A stretch of 64,000 nucleotides of DNA from Ornithinibacillus salinisoli (GTDB lineage: Bacteria; Bacillota; Bacilli; Bacillales; Amphibacillaceae): the NCBI RefSeq assembly GCF_042682545.1, contig NZ_JBHUHQ010000017.1. One strand, 5' to 3'. The notes beneath the pieces were generated by a model that worked only from the letters and a program-made list of their open reading frames with translations, was not told where the DNA came from and made no database searches. Positions 50,544-59,391 of the stretch are shown piece by piece; within the stretch, counting starts at the first letter, position 1; the number at the start of each line of letters is the position of its first letter. The position numbers and the translations under genes were made by a program.

Positions 50544-52076
50544 TTATTCGTTCCTATTCGTCAATTTTTTTGCCAAATATGTAAAGGTATGAGGTTCACC
50601 ACAAAGTCTCTCTAACCGCTGATTCCAAGAGTAGAGCTGGTTGGGTCCAATAAATTTATCAATAAGTTCTTGAAATAAGTCTGTTTCTTTGTAGAGACTT
50701 GTTACAGCGAACTTTTCACGAATCATGTCTCGAATAGCCAAAGCATAGTTATAATCTTGGAAAAATACTGGGTTTTCGATGTAAAACATCTCACTAGCTG
50801 GGTGGAATGTTTCACCCTCATACCCGAATACACGTAAATAGCACTCATTTGCGATCTCTTGAAATGATTGCTCAGGACTATTATATAATTCGAATTCAAC
50901 TAAACAGTAATAGTAGTTCATTTTAAACATCTTTAAATCTGTTAATTGATTGATTTCTCTAATCTGAGAATAAACTTCATCTTGAATGTCGAAGTTATTC
51001 TTCAAAAAATGTTGGTCAGTAATAATTGTTTGGAATAACTCTGCAATTGCTTCGGCAGCTATACTTGAATAGAAGCGATATAGCTCTGGGTATTGATAGG
51101 AACTATAATGACCATCAAGTGCGTGACCTAACTCATGTATCCCTGACAAAAACACTGAATAGGAATCTCGTTTGTTCACAACTAGTCGAAGATCATTTGG
51201 ATTGATGTTTAAGCAGAATCCGCCATACGGGATTTCCATACTCTCAATTTTAACAGGTAATTGGTCCATAGGTATTCCTAGACTATTAACAATATCGCTT
51301 AACATTTCTTCCATCCGATTGGTTGTAAAAGCACTGCTTTGAATTTGATGGAAATTAAAAGTAGAAAAATATTGGTCATAATAATGTATCTTTTCCCAAC
51401 CGAATTTTTCTTTTATCCTATTATCCCAATGGTTAAACGTTTCTTCTGATTGTTCTATTAAATCACTCATTCCTTCCATAAATGCATTGATGTTAATTTC
51501 CTTTAGACTACACCTAAAATGATAGTAGTTAGAAAACCCTTGGTCTTTTGCTAGTTTGTTTCTTTTTTGGATCAACGCTCTAAATAATTCCTCATGATTT
51601 CTACCGATTTCCTTTGCTTCGAAGAAAAGCTGCTTCCGAAGTTCTCGGTCTGGATTTTCCATTATATTGGAATGAACTGTTCCAAGATTATACTCTTTTC
51701 CGTTTAATATAAATCTACTTTCTAATAAATTAGATTGTAACTTTTGTTGTAACTCTTTAACCTCTGGATGACTATCCAGTTCTTCTTGTTTCATTTTAAA
51801 TAACAATACATCTAATCGTCTTTTCCATACTTTACTATCACTAAGGGTATTTCTCCACGATAATATAGCTTTATAAAGCCTTTTGTTTGTCATTAACGTA
51901 TGTTTAATCCTTGTTATTTCATCAATTCTTTTAGATTGAGTTCCTTCTGTATACATTTCATAATATAATCGCTCTTCCTCTTGATAAAGCTGGTCTAGCT
52001 TTTCAATTTCTTCGATATAAGCTTTTTTCCATTCTTGTTTACCCGTTATTACTATTAGTCGTTCAAAGTTAAGCAT
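50544..52076 (-). CDS. M3-like oligopeptidase with HExxH zinc site
   Basis: 510 residues, cytoplasmic. The zinc site is LSGIHELGHALDGHYSS (HExxH); a downstream Glu in IAAEAIAELFQTI is the expected third ligand. The helix-rich body resembles the M3 (oligoendopeptidase F) and M32 superfamily but is shorter than typical PepF (about 600 residues). It should trim short peptides. It starts a leftward pair with the methyltransferase gene. The ribosome site before the ATG at 52076 is modest (AAAGAGACGA). Confidence 0.78.
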   Translation of the reverse strand: MLNFERLIVITGKQEWKKAYIEEIEKLDQLYQEEERLYYEMYTEGTQSKRIDEITRIKHTLMTNKRLYKAILSWRNTLSDSKVWKRRLDVLLFKMKQEELDSHPEVKELQQKLQSNLLESRFILNGKEYNLGTVHSNIMENPDRELRKQLFFEAKEIGRNHEELFRALIQKRNKLAKDQGFSNYYHFRCSLKEININAFMEGMSDLIEQSEETFNHWDNRIKEKFGWEKIHYYDQYFSTFNFHQIQSSAFTTNRMEEMLSDIVNSLGIPMDQLPVKIESMEIPYGGFCLNINPNDLRLVVNKRDSYSVFLSGIHELGHALDGHYSSYQYPELYRFYSSIAAEAIAELFQTIITDQHFLKNNFDIQDEVYSQIREINQLTDLKMFKMNYYYCLVEFELYNSPEQSFQEIANECYLRVFGYEGETFHPASEMFYIENPVFFQDYNYALAIRDMIREKFAVTSLYKETDLFQELIDKFIGPNQLYSWNQRLERLCGEPHTFTYLAKKLTNRNE

Positions 52077-52295
52077 ATTTCATCGTCTCTTTCTATAAGT
52101 CATTTTATTCTATTTATAATTTATACCCCTGCATAGAGTCTTAAAATGTGAAGGTATAATGAATGTAGATTTCTAATTTTTATTTTATCTTTATTCTAAC
52201 ATAAGATTCTGACTTTTGAGTATTCACAATGAACACTTCATATAGACAACAACTTTTTCGAAAAAAACTGGCATAAAAATTTTTGGATAGCAAAA

Positions 52296-52334
52296 AAACA
52301 CACAGTGAATTCGATTATGATTCACTGTGTGTTT
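52296..52334 (-). terminator. Intrinsic terminator of the AlsT-type gene
   Basis: AAACACACAGTGAAT pairs with ATTCACTGTGTGTTT. Read leftward it runs into seven T. Bases 52077-52295 hold no gene. Confidence 0.85.
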
Positions 52335-52351
52335 CCGTATTTTATAGGTCT

Positions 52352-53704
52352 TTAAGATGCTTTCGCTCTTTCTTGTTCTTTTTCTTCTTTCGCAACCTTT
52401 AAGAATCTATTTGTTTCATATACAACCACTCCAGATAGTCCTAGGAGGCCGATTAAGTTAGGGATCGCCATTAATGCGTTCATAATATCGGAGATTCCCC
52501 AAACGACGTCTAGTGTTTGAACAGCACCGAAAAGAATCGCAAAAACAAAAATCACACGGTAAATTGGAATTGCCTTGTCATTGAATAAATATGCAAAACA
52601 TTTCTCGCCATAGTAAGACCAACCGACGATGGTAGAAAAGGCAAAGAACACAATTCCGATTGTAACAATGTAACCACCCGTATCACCTAGGAATGCGGCA
52701 AATGAAGCAGTTGTTAGTGGTCCACCTTCAAGTCCACTTCCAGCAAGGTCAGCCATAACAATCGTGATACCTGTGATCGAACAAACGATGATTGTATCAA
52801 TAAATACTTGTGTCATCGATACAAGTGCTTGACGCCCAGGGTAATCTGTTCTAGCAGCAGCTGCAGCGATTGGAGCAGAACCTAAACCAGCTTCGTTCGA
52901 GAACACGCCACGTGCAACTCCGTAACGAATCACAGTACCTAGAAGTCCTCCACCAAGAGCGTTTGCAGTGAACGCGTCAGAGAATATTAATCCCACTGCA
53001 GCAGGAACAATATCAAAGTTCATGATAATAATAATTAGTCCACCTATAACATAGAACAATGCCATAATTGGAACGAAAAATGCTGTAACCTTACCAATGC
53101 TTTTAATCCCCCCAAGAATAACTAATCCTGCTAATAGCGTCAGAACGATCCCAGTGATCCATGGGTTAATATTAAAGGAATCATTTAAAGCATCAGAAAC
53201 CGAATTGGATTGAACCATATTTCCGATACCAAAAGCAGCACATGCACCAAATAATGCAAATAATACACCTAGCCATTTCTGTTTTAATCCTTTTTCAAGG
53301 TAGTACATCGGTCCACCTGACATTTCACCTTTGCTGTTTTCAACGCGGTATTTAACAGCAAGAATAGCCTCTGCGTATTTCGTAGCCATTCCGAAAAATG
53401 CTGTAATCCACATCCAAAACACTGCACCTGGTCCACCAAGTACAACGGCCGTAGCTACCCCTACGATATTCCCTGTACCGATGGTGGCAGCCATCGCGGT
53501 ACTTAATGCTTGATAGTGACTAATGTCACCTTTGGATTTTTTGTCCTGCCGTCTAGGGCTAAATGCTAATCGTAACGCATATGGCAGTGTTCGAAATTGC
53601 AAAAATCCTAAACGTAAGGTTAAGTAAATACCTGTACCGACAATCAGAATGAGTGTAGGTGGTCCCCAGACAAAATCGCTAATATTACCTAAAATTTCGT
53701 TCAT
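52352..53704 (-). CDS. Alanine/glycine:cation symporter (AGCS family)
   Basis: 450 residues, about 10-11 membrane helices. Family signatures: WGPPTLILIVGTGIYLTLRL, ALSTAMAATIGTGNIVGVATA, GGPGAVFWMWITAFFGMATK and GMATKYAEA. AGCS members such as AlsT/GlnT import alanine, glycine or glutamine with Na+ or H+. Substrate not decided. Single gene with a strong terminator; an AT-rich region of 201 bases separates it from the divergent yfkJ operon. Confidence 0.88.
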   Translation of the reverse strand: MNEILGNISDFVWGPPTLILIVGTGIYLTLRLGFLQFRTLPYALRLAFSPRRQDKKSKGDISHYQALSTAMAATIGTGNIVGVATAVVLGGPGAVFWMWITAFFGMATKYAEAILAVKYRVENSKGEMSGGPMYYLEKGLKQKWLGVLFALFGACAAFGIGNMVQSNSVSDALNDSFNINPWITGIVLTLLAGLVILGGIKSIGKVTAFFVPIMALFYVIGGLIIIIMNFDIVPAAVGLIFSDAFTANALGGGLLGTVIRYGVARGVFSNEAGLGSAPIAAAAARTDYPGRQALVSMTQVFIDTIIVCSITGITIVMADLAGSGLEGGPLTTASFAAFLGDTGGYIVTIGIVFFAFSTIVGWSYYGEKCFAYLFNDKAIPIYRVIFVFAILFGAVQTLDVVWGISDIMNALMAIPNLIGLLGLSGVVVYETNRFLKVAKEEKEQERAKAS

Positions 53705-53905
53705 TCCTCTTCCCCCTTTTTATAAAGTACTATATTAAATATTTCGAATATTACATGAAATGTCAAGCCTTTTTTAAAATATTTTTGTGCCTATAAGATA
53801 TTTACCAACATTACCACTTTAGGGGAATAAATGAAAAAATCACCATTTTACTTAAAGGTCGTACATATTTTGATTATAATAAAGAGGAAAGGTGGGAACT
53901 TTAAC

Positions 53906-54376
53906 ATGATACGCGTGTTATTTATTTGTTTAGGGAATATTTGTCGGTCTCCTATGGCTGAAGCGGTTTTTCGTAATTTTGTAATAAAAGAAGGCTTGTC
54001 AGACAAAATAGAAGTAGACTCAGGTGGAATAGGGGATTGGCATGCTGGAAATCTTCCTCATAAAGGTACGAGAGCTTTATTAGATAAACATAATATGGAA
54101 TATAGTGGCATGAAGGCTAGACAAGTTGTGAAGAAGGATTTGGATGATTTTGATTACATGATTGCGATGGATGATCAAAATTTACAGGATCTAGCTAAAA
54201 TAAATGATAAAATTGAAAATATTACTATTGCTAAATTAATGGATTTTGTTGCAGAGCCAGAAACACAGAATGTCCCTGATCCGTATTTCACGGGGGATTT
54301 TGATTATACATTTCAATTAGTATCAGAAGGATGCAAAAATCTATTTACGTATATTAAGAATAAGCACAACATATAA
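53906..54376 (+). CDS. yfkJ: Low-molecular-weight protein tyrosine phosphatase
   Basis: 156 residues. The P-loop CLGNICRSPMAE near the N-terminus has the catalytic Cys and Arg, and the general-acid Asp is in VPDPYFTGDFDYT. It dephosphorylates phosphotyrosine; B. subtilis YfkJ is involved in stress resistance. The ATG at 53906 follows AAAGGTGGGA at normal spacing; the frame extends upstream without a ribosome site. First gene of a unit in the same order as B. subtilis yfkJ-yfkI-yfkH. Confidence 0.9.
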   Translation: MIRVLFICLGNICRSPMAEAVFRNFVIKEGLSDKIEVDSGGIGDWHAGNLPHKGTRALLDKHNMEYSGMKARQVVKKDLDDFDYMIAMDDQNLQDLAKINDKIENITIAKLMDFVAEPETQNVPDPYFTGDFDYTFQLVSEGCKNLFTYIKNKHNI

Positions 54377-54393
54377 AAAAGGAGAGGTATTTG

Positions 54394-54687
54394 ATGGGTA
54401 GAAATAGATTATTAGCAAGTATAGCAATAGGAGCTGCGATCGGTGGATTAACAGCATTATGTGATAGGGATACGAGGTATTACACAAAGAATAAATTCGC
54501 AACGTTACAGCAGAAAACGTCATACTGCATCCAACATCCGTCTGAAACGGTACATAATGCAAAAATTGCTTTTGACCGATTTAATAAATCATTTACGTAT
54601 CAGATCGAAAATGCAACGAATGCTTTAGAACAGGTAGAAAATACATTAGATAAAGTGACGAAAAAGACGAAGCAAATCGAGCAGTAA
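54394..54687 (+). CDS. yfkI: YfkI-like small protein of unknown function
   Basis: 97 residues. A short hydrophobic stretch at the N-terminus (LASIAIGAAIGGLTALC) could anchor it, followed by charged, helical sequence (NATNALEQVENTLDKVTKKT) with coiled-coil character. Assigned as YfkI by position between yfkJ and yfkH and by size. GGAGAGG ends 6 bases before the ATG at 54394. Function unknown. Confidence 0.7.
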   Translation: MGRNRLLASIAIGAAIGGLTALCDRDTRYYTKNKFATLQQKTSYCIQHPSETVHNAKIAFDRFNKSFTYQIENATNALEQVENTLDKVTKKTKQIEQ

Positions 54688-54711
54688 AGGATAGATAGGG
54701 AGAGTGATCGC

Positions 54712-55545
54712 ATGAAGTCAATTATGACATTTGGTAAGCAATTATACATTCGAGTATTTGAAGCGGATGTATTTGGATTAGCTGCCCAGCTTGCCTACTT
54801 TTTTTTGTTATCACTATTTCCCTTTTTACTTTTTTTAGTGACGCTTATTGGTTACTTACCATTTGATGAGCATAATTTAATGAACATGGTAGCTTCCGTA
54901 GCGCCAGATGAAACGATGAGGTTGATAAATGCAAACCTTGATCAGCTGGCACATACGAGAAATGGTGGTTTATTATCATTTGGGTTGATAGCGACGCTTT
55001 GGGCAGCATCCAATGGTGTGAATGCAATTATGTGGGCTTTCAACAAAGCCTATGAAGTAGAAGAAAATAGATCCTTCATTATATCAAGGCTGATTGCTGT
55101 TGTTCTAACCATTGGAATGGTTGGTATTATCGTTATCGCTATCATATTACCTGTTTTAGGTCGCATGATTGGTAACTATATTTTTTCATTATTTGGTCTT
55201 ACGGAGGATTTTCTTACATTTTGGGAAATGCTTCGTTGGGTCATTTCGTCTAGTGTGTTTTTTATCGTATTTTTATTTTTATACAAATTAGCACCGAATA
55301 GAAAGATTTATTTTAAAAATGCTATTTGGGGAGCGCTATTTGCAACGTTAAGTTGGCAGGTTGTTTCTTATGCGTTTTCCTATTATGTAGAAAATCTTGG
55401 GCATTACTCTGCAATGTATGGAAGTTTAGGGGCAGTCATCGTATTAATGGTCTGGTTTTATATTTCTGCTGTAATTATTCTTATTGGTGGAATAATCAAT
55501 GCGGTGATTCGTAAAAACAAATTAGAAAAAAATCCCCATACGTAA
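54712..55545 (+). CDS. yfkH: YihY/UPF0761 family inner-membrane protein (YfkH)
   Basis: 277 residues with about six membrane helices. Family signatures: LAAQLAYFFLLSLFPFLLFLV, LWAASNGVNAIMWAFNKAY and the closing GALFATLSWQ and VILIGGIINAVI. Often annotated as ribonuclease BN by an old misassignment; the family is a membrane protein with no proven nuclease activity. Third gene of the yfkJIH unit, 24 bases after yfkI. Confidence 0.88.
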   Translation: MKSIMTFGKQLYIRVFEADVFGLAAQLAYFFLLSLFPFLLFLVTLIGYLPFDEHNLMNMVASVAPDETMRLINANLDQLAHTRNGGLLSFGLIATLWAASNGVNAIMWAFNKAYEVEENRSFIISRLIAVVLTIGMVGIIVIAIILPVLGRMIGNYIFSLFGLTEDFLTFWEMLRWVISSSVFFIVFLFLYKLAPNRKIYFKNAIWGALFATLSWQVVSYAFSYYVENLGHYSAMYGSLGAVIVLMVWFYISAVIILIGGIINAVIRKNKLEKNPHT

Positions 55546-55565
55546 ACATGCATGGGGGGATGGAT

Positions 55566-57506
55566 CTATTTAAGTAACCGTAGTCCATTTAGGATAACTA
55601 AAATTGTACTTCCTTCATGACCGATCACACCAAGGGGTAAGTCGATAATTTGAAAAAAGTTGGAACAAATTAAAATAGTGATCACAGTTAAAGAGAAAAA
55701 AATGTTTTGTTTCACGATCCGATTCATACGTCGAGATAAACGAATAGTGCCGGTTATTCTATCTAAATTATTTTTCATCAAAACAACATCTGCAGTTTCT
55801 AAAGCTACATCTGTTCCTTCACCCATAGCAACCCCGAGATTGGCAGTGGCTAAAGCTGGAGCATCATTTATACCATCGCCAATCATGGCAACATTACCAA
55901 ATTGATGTCGTAGCTTTTTCACGTGTTCTACCTTGTCCTCTGGTAAACAGTCGGCAATATAATCATCTATCCCAGCTTCCTCTGCAATTGCTCTGGCAGT
56001 AATCTCATTATCTCCAGTAAGCATAATCGTATGAATGCCGTTTTTACGTAACATGTGAATGGCTTGCTTAGCGTCTGATCGTATCGTGTCTTTACAAGCA
56101 AATAATGCTACGATTTGTTCGTCTTTTTCTGCAAATATGACTGTTTTCCCTTGCTTTGCTAGATGTTCGAGCAATCCATCTTGAAACGATTGCGCTTCTT
56201 GGAGATTTACAAATTCAGGTTTACCAATTTTCCATACATGATCATCAACACATGCACTTACGCCGTTTCCGCCTACCGTTTTCATGTTTTGTACTTGAAT
56301 ATCGTTACGGTCTATAAAATCCTTGCTGTATCTGGTTAATGCTTGAGCAAGTGGGTGAGTCGATTGGTTTTCAATTGCGCCAATCGTAGCTAGTATTTCT
56401 TCTTTATCGAGTTCGTTGGCAAAGTATGCATCTGTGACAGCTAATTTTCCTTCCGTTAGTGTACCAGTTTTATCAAATGCCATAGCTTTCATATGACTAA
56501 AACTTTCTACATGCACGCCACCTTTAAAAAGGACACCGTTTCGGGCGCTGTTTGAAATAGCAGAAAGAGTTGCCGGCATGATAGATGCTACAAGAGCACA
56601 AGGAGAGGCTACCACCAATAGAATCATAGCACGATATATACTTTCAGCTAATGTCCATTCGAACAAGAGATACGGTAAGAACATCATGATTCCTACGACA
56701 ATTAATACAACTTTTACATATGTCCCTTCGAACTTTTCAATAAATAATTGAGCAGGTGATTTTTCATCTTTTGCAGATTGTACTAATTGAATGATTCGTT
56801 GAAACATCGTTTCATGTGCAGATTTTGTAATTTCCACTTGGATCGTTCCATCTAGTGCAGCTGTTCCAGCAAATACATCATGATTCACCAGTTTTGTTGT
56901 CGGAATAGATTCTCCCGTAATCGCACTCTCATCAATGGAAGTCTCGCCTCGAATAATGATTCCATCTGCTGGAATACGTTCTCCAGCATGAATTTGGATG
57001 ATATCCGATATGTTTAAGGCAGAAACGGGGACTATTTTTTCAATGCCATTTTGTATTACTCGAGCTTCTTCAGGTTGGAGTTTCATTAGCGCTGAAATTT
57101 CTTTATTACTTTTATTCATTGTATAGGTTTCTAAAGCTCCAGATAAGGCGAAAATAAAAATTAGAATGGCACCTTCTGTCCAGTACCCAATAATCGCAGA
57201 ACCAATAGCCGCAAAGATCATAAGCATTTCTACATTTAGTTCTTTATTGGCAATGGTATCTTGAATACCTTCTTTTGCTTTGGCATATCCCCCTATGGTG
57301 AATGCTAACAAATGAAATAGCACCCATAAAGGTTGTGATAAGGTACTTTCCAATAGCCAAGTAGTAAGTATGATGAGTCCACTCAATAATGCAGCTATTA
57401 ATTCGCTATGCGTAGTAAGTCTCTTATATTTTTCACGTAACTTTAGCTTTCTAGGTTGTTGCTGTGATCTTGTTTGTGGATATAAAGCACGGGTTTTTAC
57501 ATTCAT
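55566..57506 (-). CDS. P1B-type metal-transport ATPase (ZosA/PfeT-like)
   Basis: 646 residues. Core P-type motifs: GESIPTT (actuator TGES-like), VVASPCALVAS (the SPC transmembrane metal site of P1B-4 pumps), FDKTGTLTEGK (phosphorylated Asp), STHPLAQAL (HP motif), MLTGDNE and MIGDGINDAPAL. There is no N-terminal CxxC metal domain, as in B. subtilis ZosA/PfeT and Listeria FrvA, which export ferrous iron. The ATG at 57506 sits 8 bases after GAGG; the TTG at 57512 is too close. Fur-like and PerR-like boxes upstream fit iron export; zinc or cobalt remains possible. Confidence 0.88.
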   Translation of the reverse strand: MNVKTRALYPQTRSQQQPRKLKLREKYKRLTTHSELIAALLSGLIILTTWLLESTLSQPLWVLFHLLAFTIGGYAKAKEGIQDTIANKELNVEMLMIFAAIGSAIIGYWTEGAILIFIFALSGALETYTMNKSNKEISALMKLQPEEARVIQNGIEKIVPVSALNISDIIQIHAGERIPADGIIIRGETSIDESAITGESIPTTKLVNHDVFAGTAALDGTIQVEITKSAHETMFQRIIQLVQSAKDEKSPAQLFIEKFEGTYVKVVLIVVGIMMFLPYLLFEWTLAESIYRAMILLVVASPCALVASIMPATLSAISNSARNGVLFKGGVHVESFSHMKAMAFDKTGTLTEGKLAVTDAYFANELDKEEILATIGAIENQSTHPLAQALTRYSKDFIDRNDIQVQNMKTVGGNGVSACVDDHVWKIGKPEFVNLQEAQSFQDGLLEHLAKQGKTVIFAEKDEQIVALFACKDTIRSDAKQAIHMLRKNGIHTIMLTGDNEITARAIAEEAGIDDYIADCLPEDKVEHVKKLRHQFGNVAMIGDGINDAPALATANLGVAMGEGTDVALETADVVLMKNNLDRITGTIRLSRRMNRIVKQNIFFSLTVITILICSNFFQIIDLPLGVIGHEGSTILVILNGLRLLK

Positions 57507-57527
57507 TTTCAATACCTCATTTCTAAT

Positions 57528-57542
57528 TGATAATAATAATCA
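57528..57542. promoter_or_regulatory. Fur box candidate
   Basis: TGATAATAATAATCA matches the Fur 7-1-7 consensus TGATAATNATTATCA at all but one position. It lies just upstream of the ATPase ribosome site, where binding would block transcription or would act as a roadblock. Confidence 0.55.
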
Positions 57543-57600
57543 ATTACAGTAAATTTAATAAGTTCATTATGGTAGGTAAATACTGGGTATATGCCCTTAT

Positions 57601-57615
57601 TAATAATAATTATAA
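57601..57615. promoter_or_regulatory. PerR box candidate
   Basis: TAATAATAATTATAA matches the PerR consensus TTATAATNATTATAA at all but one position, 95 bases upstream of the ATPase start. PerR controls the related B. subtilis pump. Confidence 0.55.
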
Positions 57616-57805
57616 TTTAGTATGTATTATAATTTTATCAGGTTGTAGTTATGTGTCAATATAATTTTAGGAATTATTTTTTCTGACTGTATTACAATTG
57701 AAAAATGGTTAGAGGTACAGATTCAAAATCGTTTAATTAATACTAATAAGCTGTTATAATTATATTTGTAAAAATAATATAACAATATATTAAGGGGGAT
57801 TCATA

Positions 57806-58651
57806 GTGAAGAAGAAATTACTATTCTCATTGTTAGCTGTATTCATCTTATTTTTAGGAGCATGTGGCGAATCAGATGAAACAGAAGAAGTAGAAGATCA
57901 AGTATGGGCAGATATTCAAGAAGCGGGTGAAATCGTAGTTGGAACAGCTGGAACTTTGTTTCCTGCATCGTACTACCCTGAGGATTCCGATGAACTAACT
58001 GGATACAATGTTGAGGTTTTTAGAGAAATTGCTAGTCGACTAGATTTGGATATTAAGTTTGAGGAAATGGCATACGATGCAATGCTTTCTGCTTTGAAGA
58101 GTGGTCGAGTAGATATTATTCAAGCAGGTCCTCGAGAAGAAAGTAGAGAAATATTTGCATTCAGTGATCCTGTTAAACATTCTTACGTTACGATGATTGT
58201 TCGTTCTGATGATTTATCAGGAATTGAGACGTTAGAGGATTTAGAAGGAAAAGTTGCTGGTGGAGCTGCAACTACCGTATATAGTGACATCGCAAGGAAA
58301 TACGGGGCAGAGGTTAAAACATACGGAAATGTTACGAATGATGCATATTTGCGAGACGTAGCGAATGGTAATACGGATTTAGTAATTAATGATTATTATT
58401 TGCAAAGTTTGGCATTAACAGCATTTCCAGAGCTAGATATTCAACTTCATCCCGATATAAAAGTTCATCCAACTACTAATAATGTAGTTATGAAGAAAGA
58501 AGCTACAGTTTTGCTAGAAAAAGTAAATGAAGTTATAGCAGAAATGAAAGAAGACGGAACACTTTCAGAAATCTCAGCAGAATTCTTTGGTGGGTTAGAC
58601 GTTTCCAAAGAACCGGATGAAGAAATTATTGAAATTGATGGCATTGAGTAA
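57806..58651 (+). CDS. Amino-acid ABC transporter substrate-binding lipoprotein
   Basis: 281 residues. The signal peptide ends in the lipobox LFLGACGE, with Cys as the lipidated residue. The mature part is an SBP family 3 protein: GEIVVGTAGTLFPASYYPED, GYNVEVFREIASRLDL, YDAMLSALKSGRVDII. Such proteins bind polar amino acids or cystine outside the membrane. The GTG start at 57806 follows AAGGGGGA. The permease gene begins 13 bases later. Confidence 0.88.
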   Translation: MKKKLLFSLLAVFILFLGACGESDETEEVEDQVWADIQEAGEIVVGTAGTLFPASYYPEDSDELTGYNVEVFREIASRLDLDIKFEEMAYDAMLSALKSGRVDIIQAGPREESREIFAFSDPVKHSYVTMIVRSDDLSGIETLEDLEGKVAGGAATTVYSDIARKYGAEVKTYGNVTNDAYLRDVANGNTDLVINDYYLQSLALTAFPELDIQLHPDIKVHPTTNNVVMKKEATVLLEKVNEVIAEMKEDGTLSEISAEFFGGLDVSKEPDEEIIEIDGIE

Positions 58652-58664
58652 TTAGGTGTACGTC

Positions 58665-59357
58665 ATGTTCGGTATGCATTTTGATGATGTACAATTGAAA
58701 AATTTGTTTGACGCAGAACTAGCATGGAAAAGTGTACCATTTTTACTAGAAGGAATCCCTATGACAGTAATAATTTCAGTCATTGGGATGGGAATAGGTT
58801 TGATACTTGGTTTGCTTTTAGCATTAGCTCGTGGCTCCGATCGAATCATTCTCCGTTGGCCAGCAAGAATCTATATTTCGTTTATGCGTGGTACACCTAT
58901 GTTAGTTTTCTTATTCTTATTATATTTTGGACTACCCACTATCGGTCTAAAGTTAACAGCATTTGCAGCTGCTACCATTGGATTTGGATTAAATAGTGCA
59001 GCATACATAGCTGAAATTAATCGTGCTGCATTGAACAGTATTGATAAGGGTCAGTGGGAGTCTGCAAGAGCTCTGAATATGGGGTATTGGTATACGTTGA
59101 GGAAGGTTATATTGCCCCAGGCAACTAGAATTGCTGTTCCTCCACTAACAAATGTATTTATGGATATTGTGAAAGCAACATCACTTGCTGCAATGATAAC
59201 TGTTCCAGAGCTCTTTCAAAAAGCTCAAATTGTTGCAGGAAGAACATTTGATTCTATGACGATGTATATTCTAGTAGCCTTAATTTATTGGCCAATATGT
59301 ATCCTCATTTCCTTCATGCAAGATCGATTAGAAAAACGATTTAGTAGGTATATATAA
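58665..59357 (+). CDS. Amino-acid ABC transporter permease
   Basis: 230 residues, about five membrane helices, HisMQ family. The EAA-type loop reads GQWESARALNMGYWYTLRKV then ILPQA, which contacts the ATPase. SFMRGTPMLVFLFLLYFGLP is also typical. The ATG at 58665 is 7 bases after AGGTG; the GTG at 58656 overlaps that site. A terminator follows at once and no ATP-binding gene is present on either side, so the ATPase must be shared or encoded elsewhere. Confidence 0.88.
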   Translation: MFGMHFDDVQLKNLFDAELAWKSVPFLLEGIPMTVIISVIGMGIGLILGLLLALARGSDRIILRWPARIYISFMRGTPMLVFLFLLYFGLPTIGLKLTAFAAATIGFGLNSAAYIAEINRAALNSIDKGQWESARALNMGYWYTLRKVILPQATRIAVPPLTNVFMDIVKATSLAAMITVPELFQKAQIVAGRTFDSMTMYILVALIYWPICILISFMQDRLEKRFSRYI

Positions 59358-59391
59358 AAAAGAAATCGGGCTAGTGCTCGATTTCTTTTTT
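59356..59391. terminator. Bidirectional terminator
   Basis: AAAAAAGAAATCGGGC pairs with GCTCGATTTCTTTTTT around TAGT. It serves the permease gene and the opposing MFS gene, whose stop codon lies in the stem. Confidence 0.85.

Noticed and set aside
54712..55545. Ribonuclease BN
   Set aside because: Old database name for the YihY family; the protein is an integral membrane protein without nuclease motifs.
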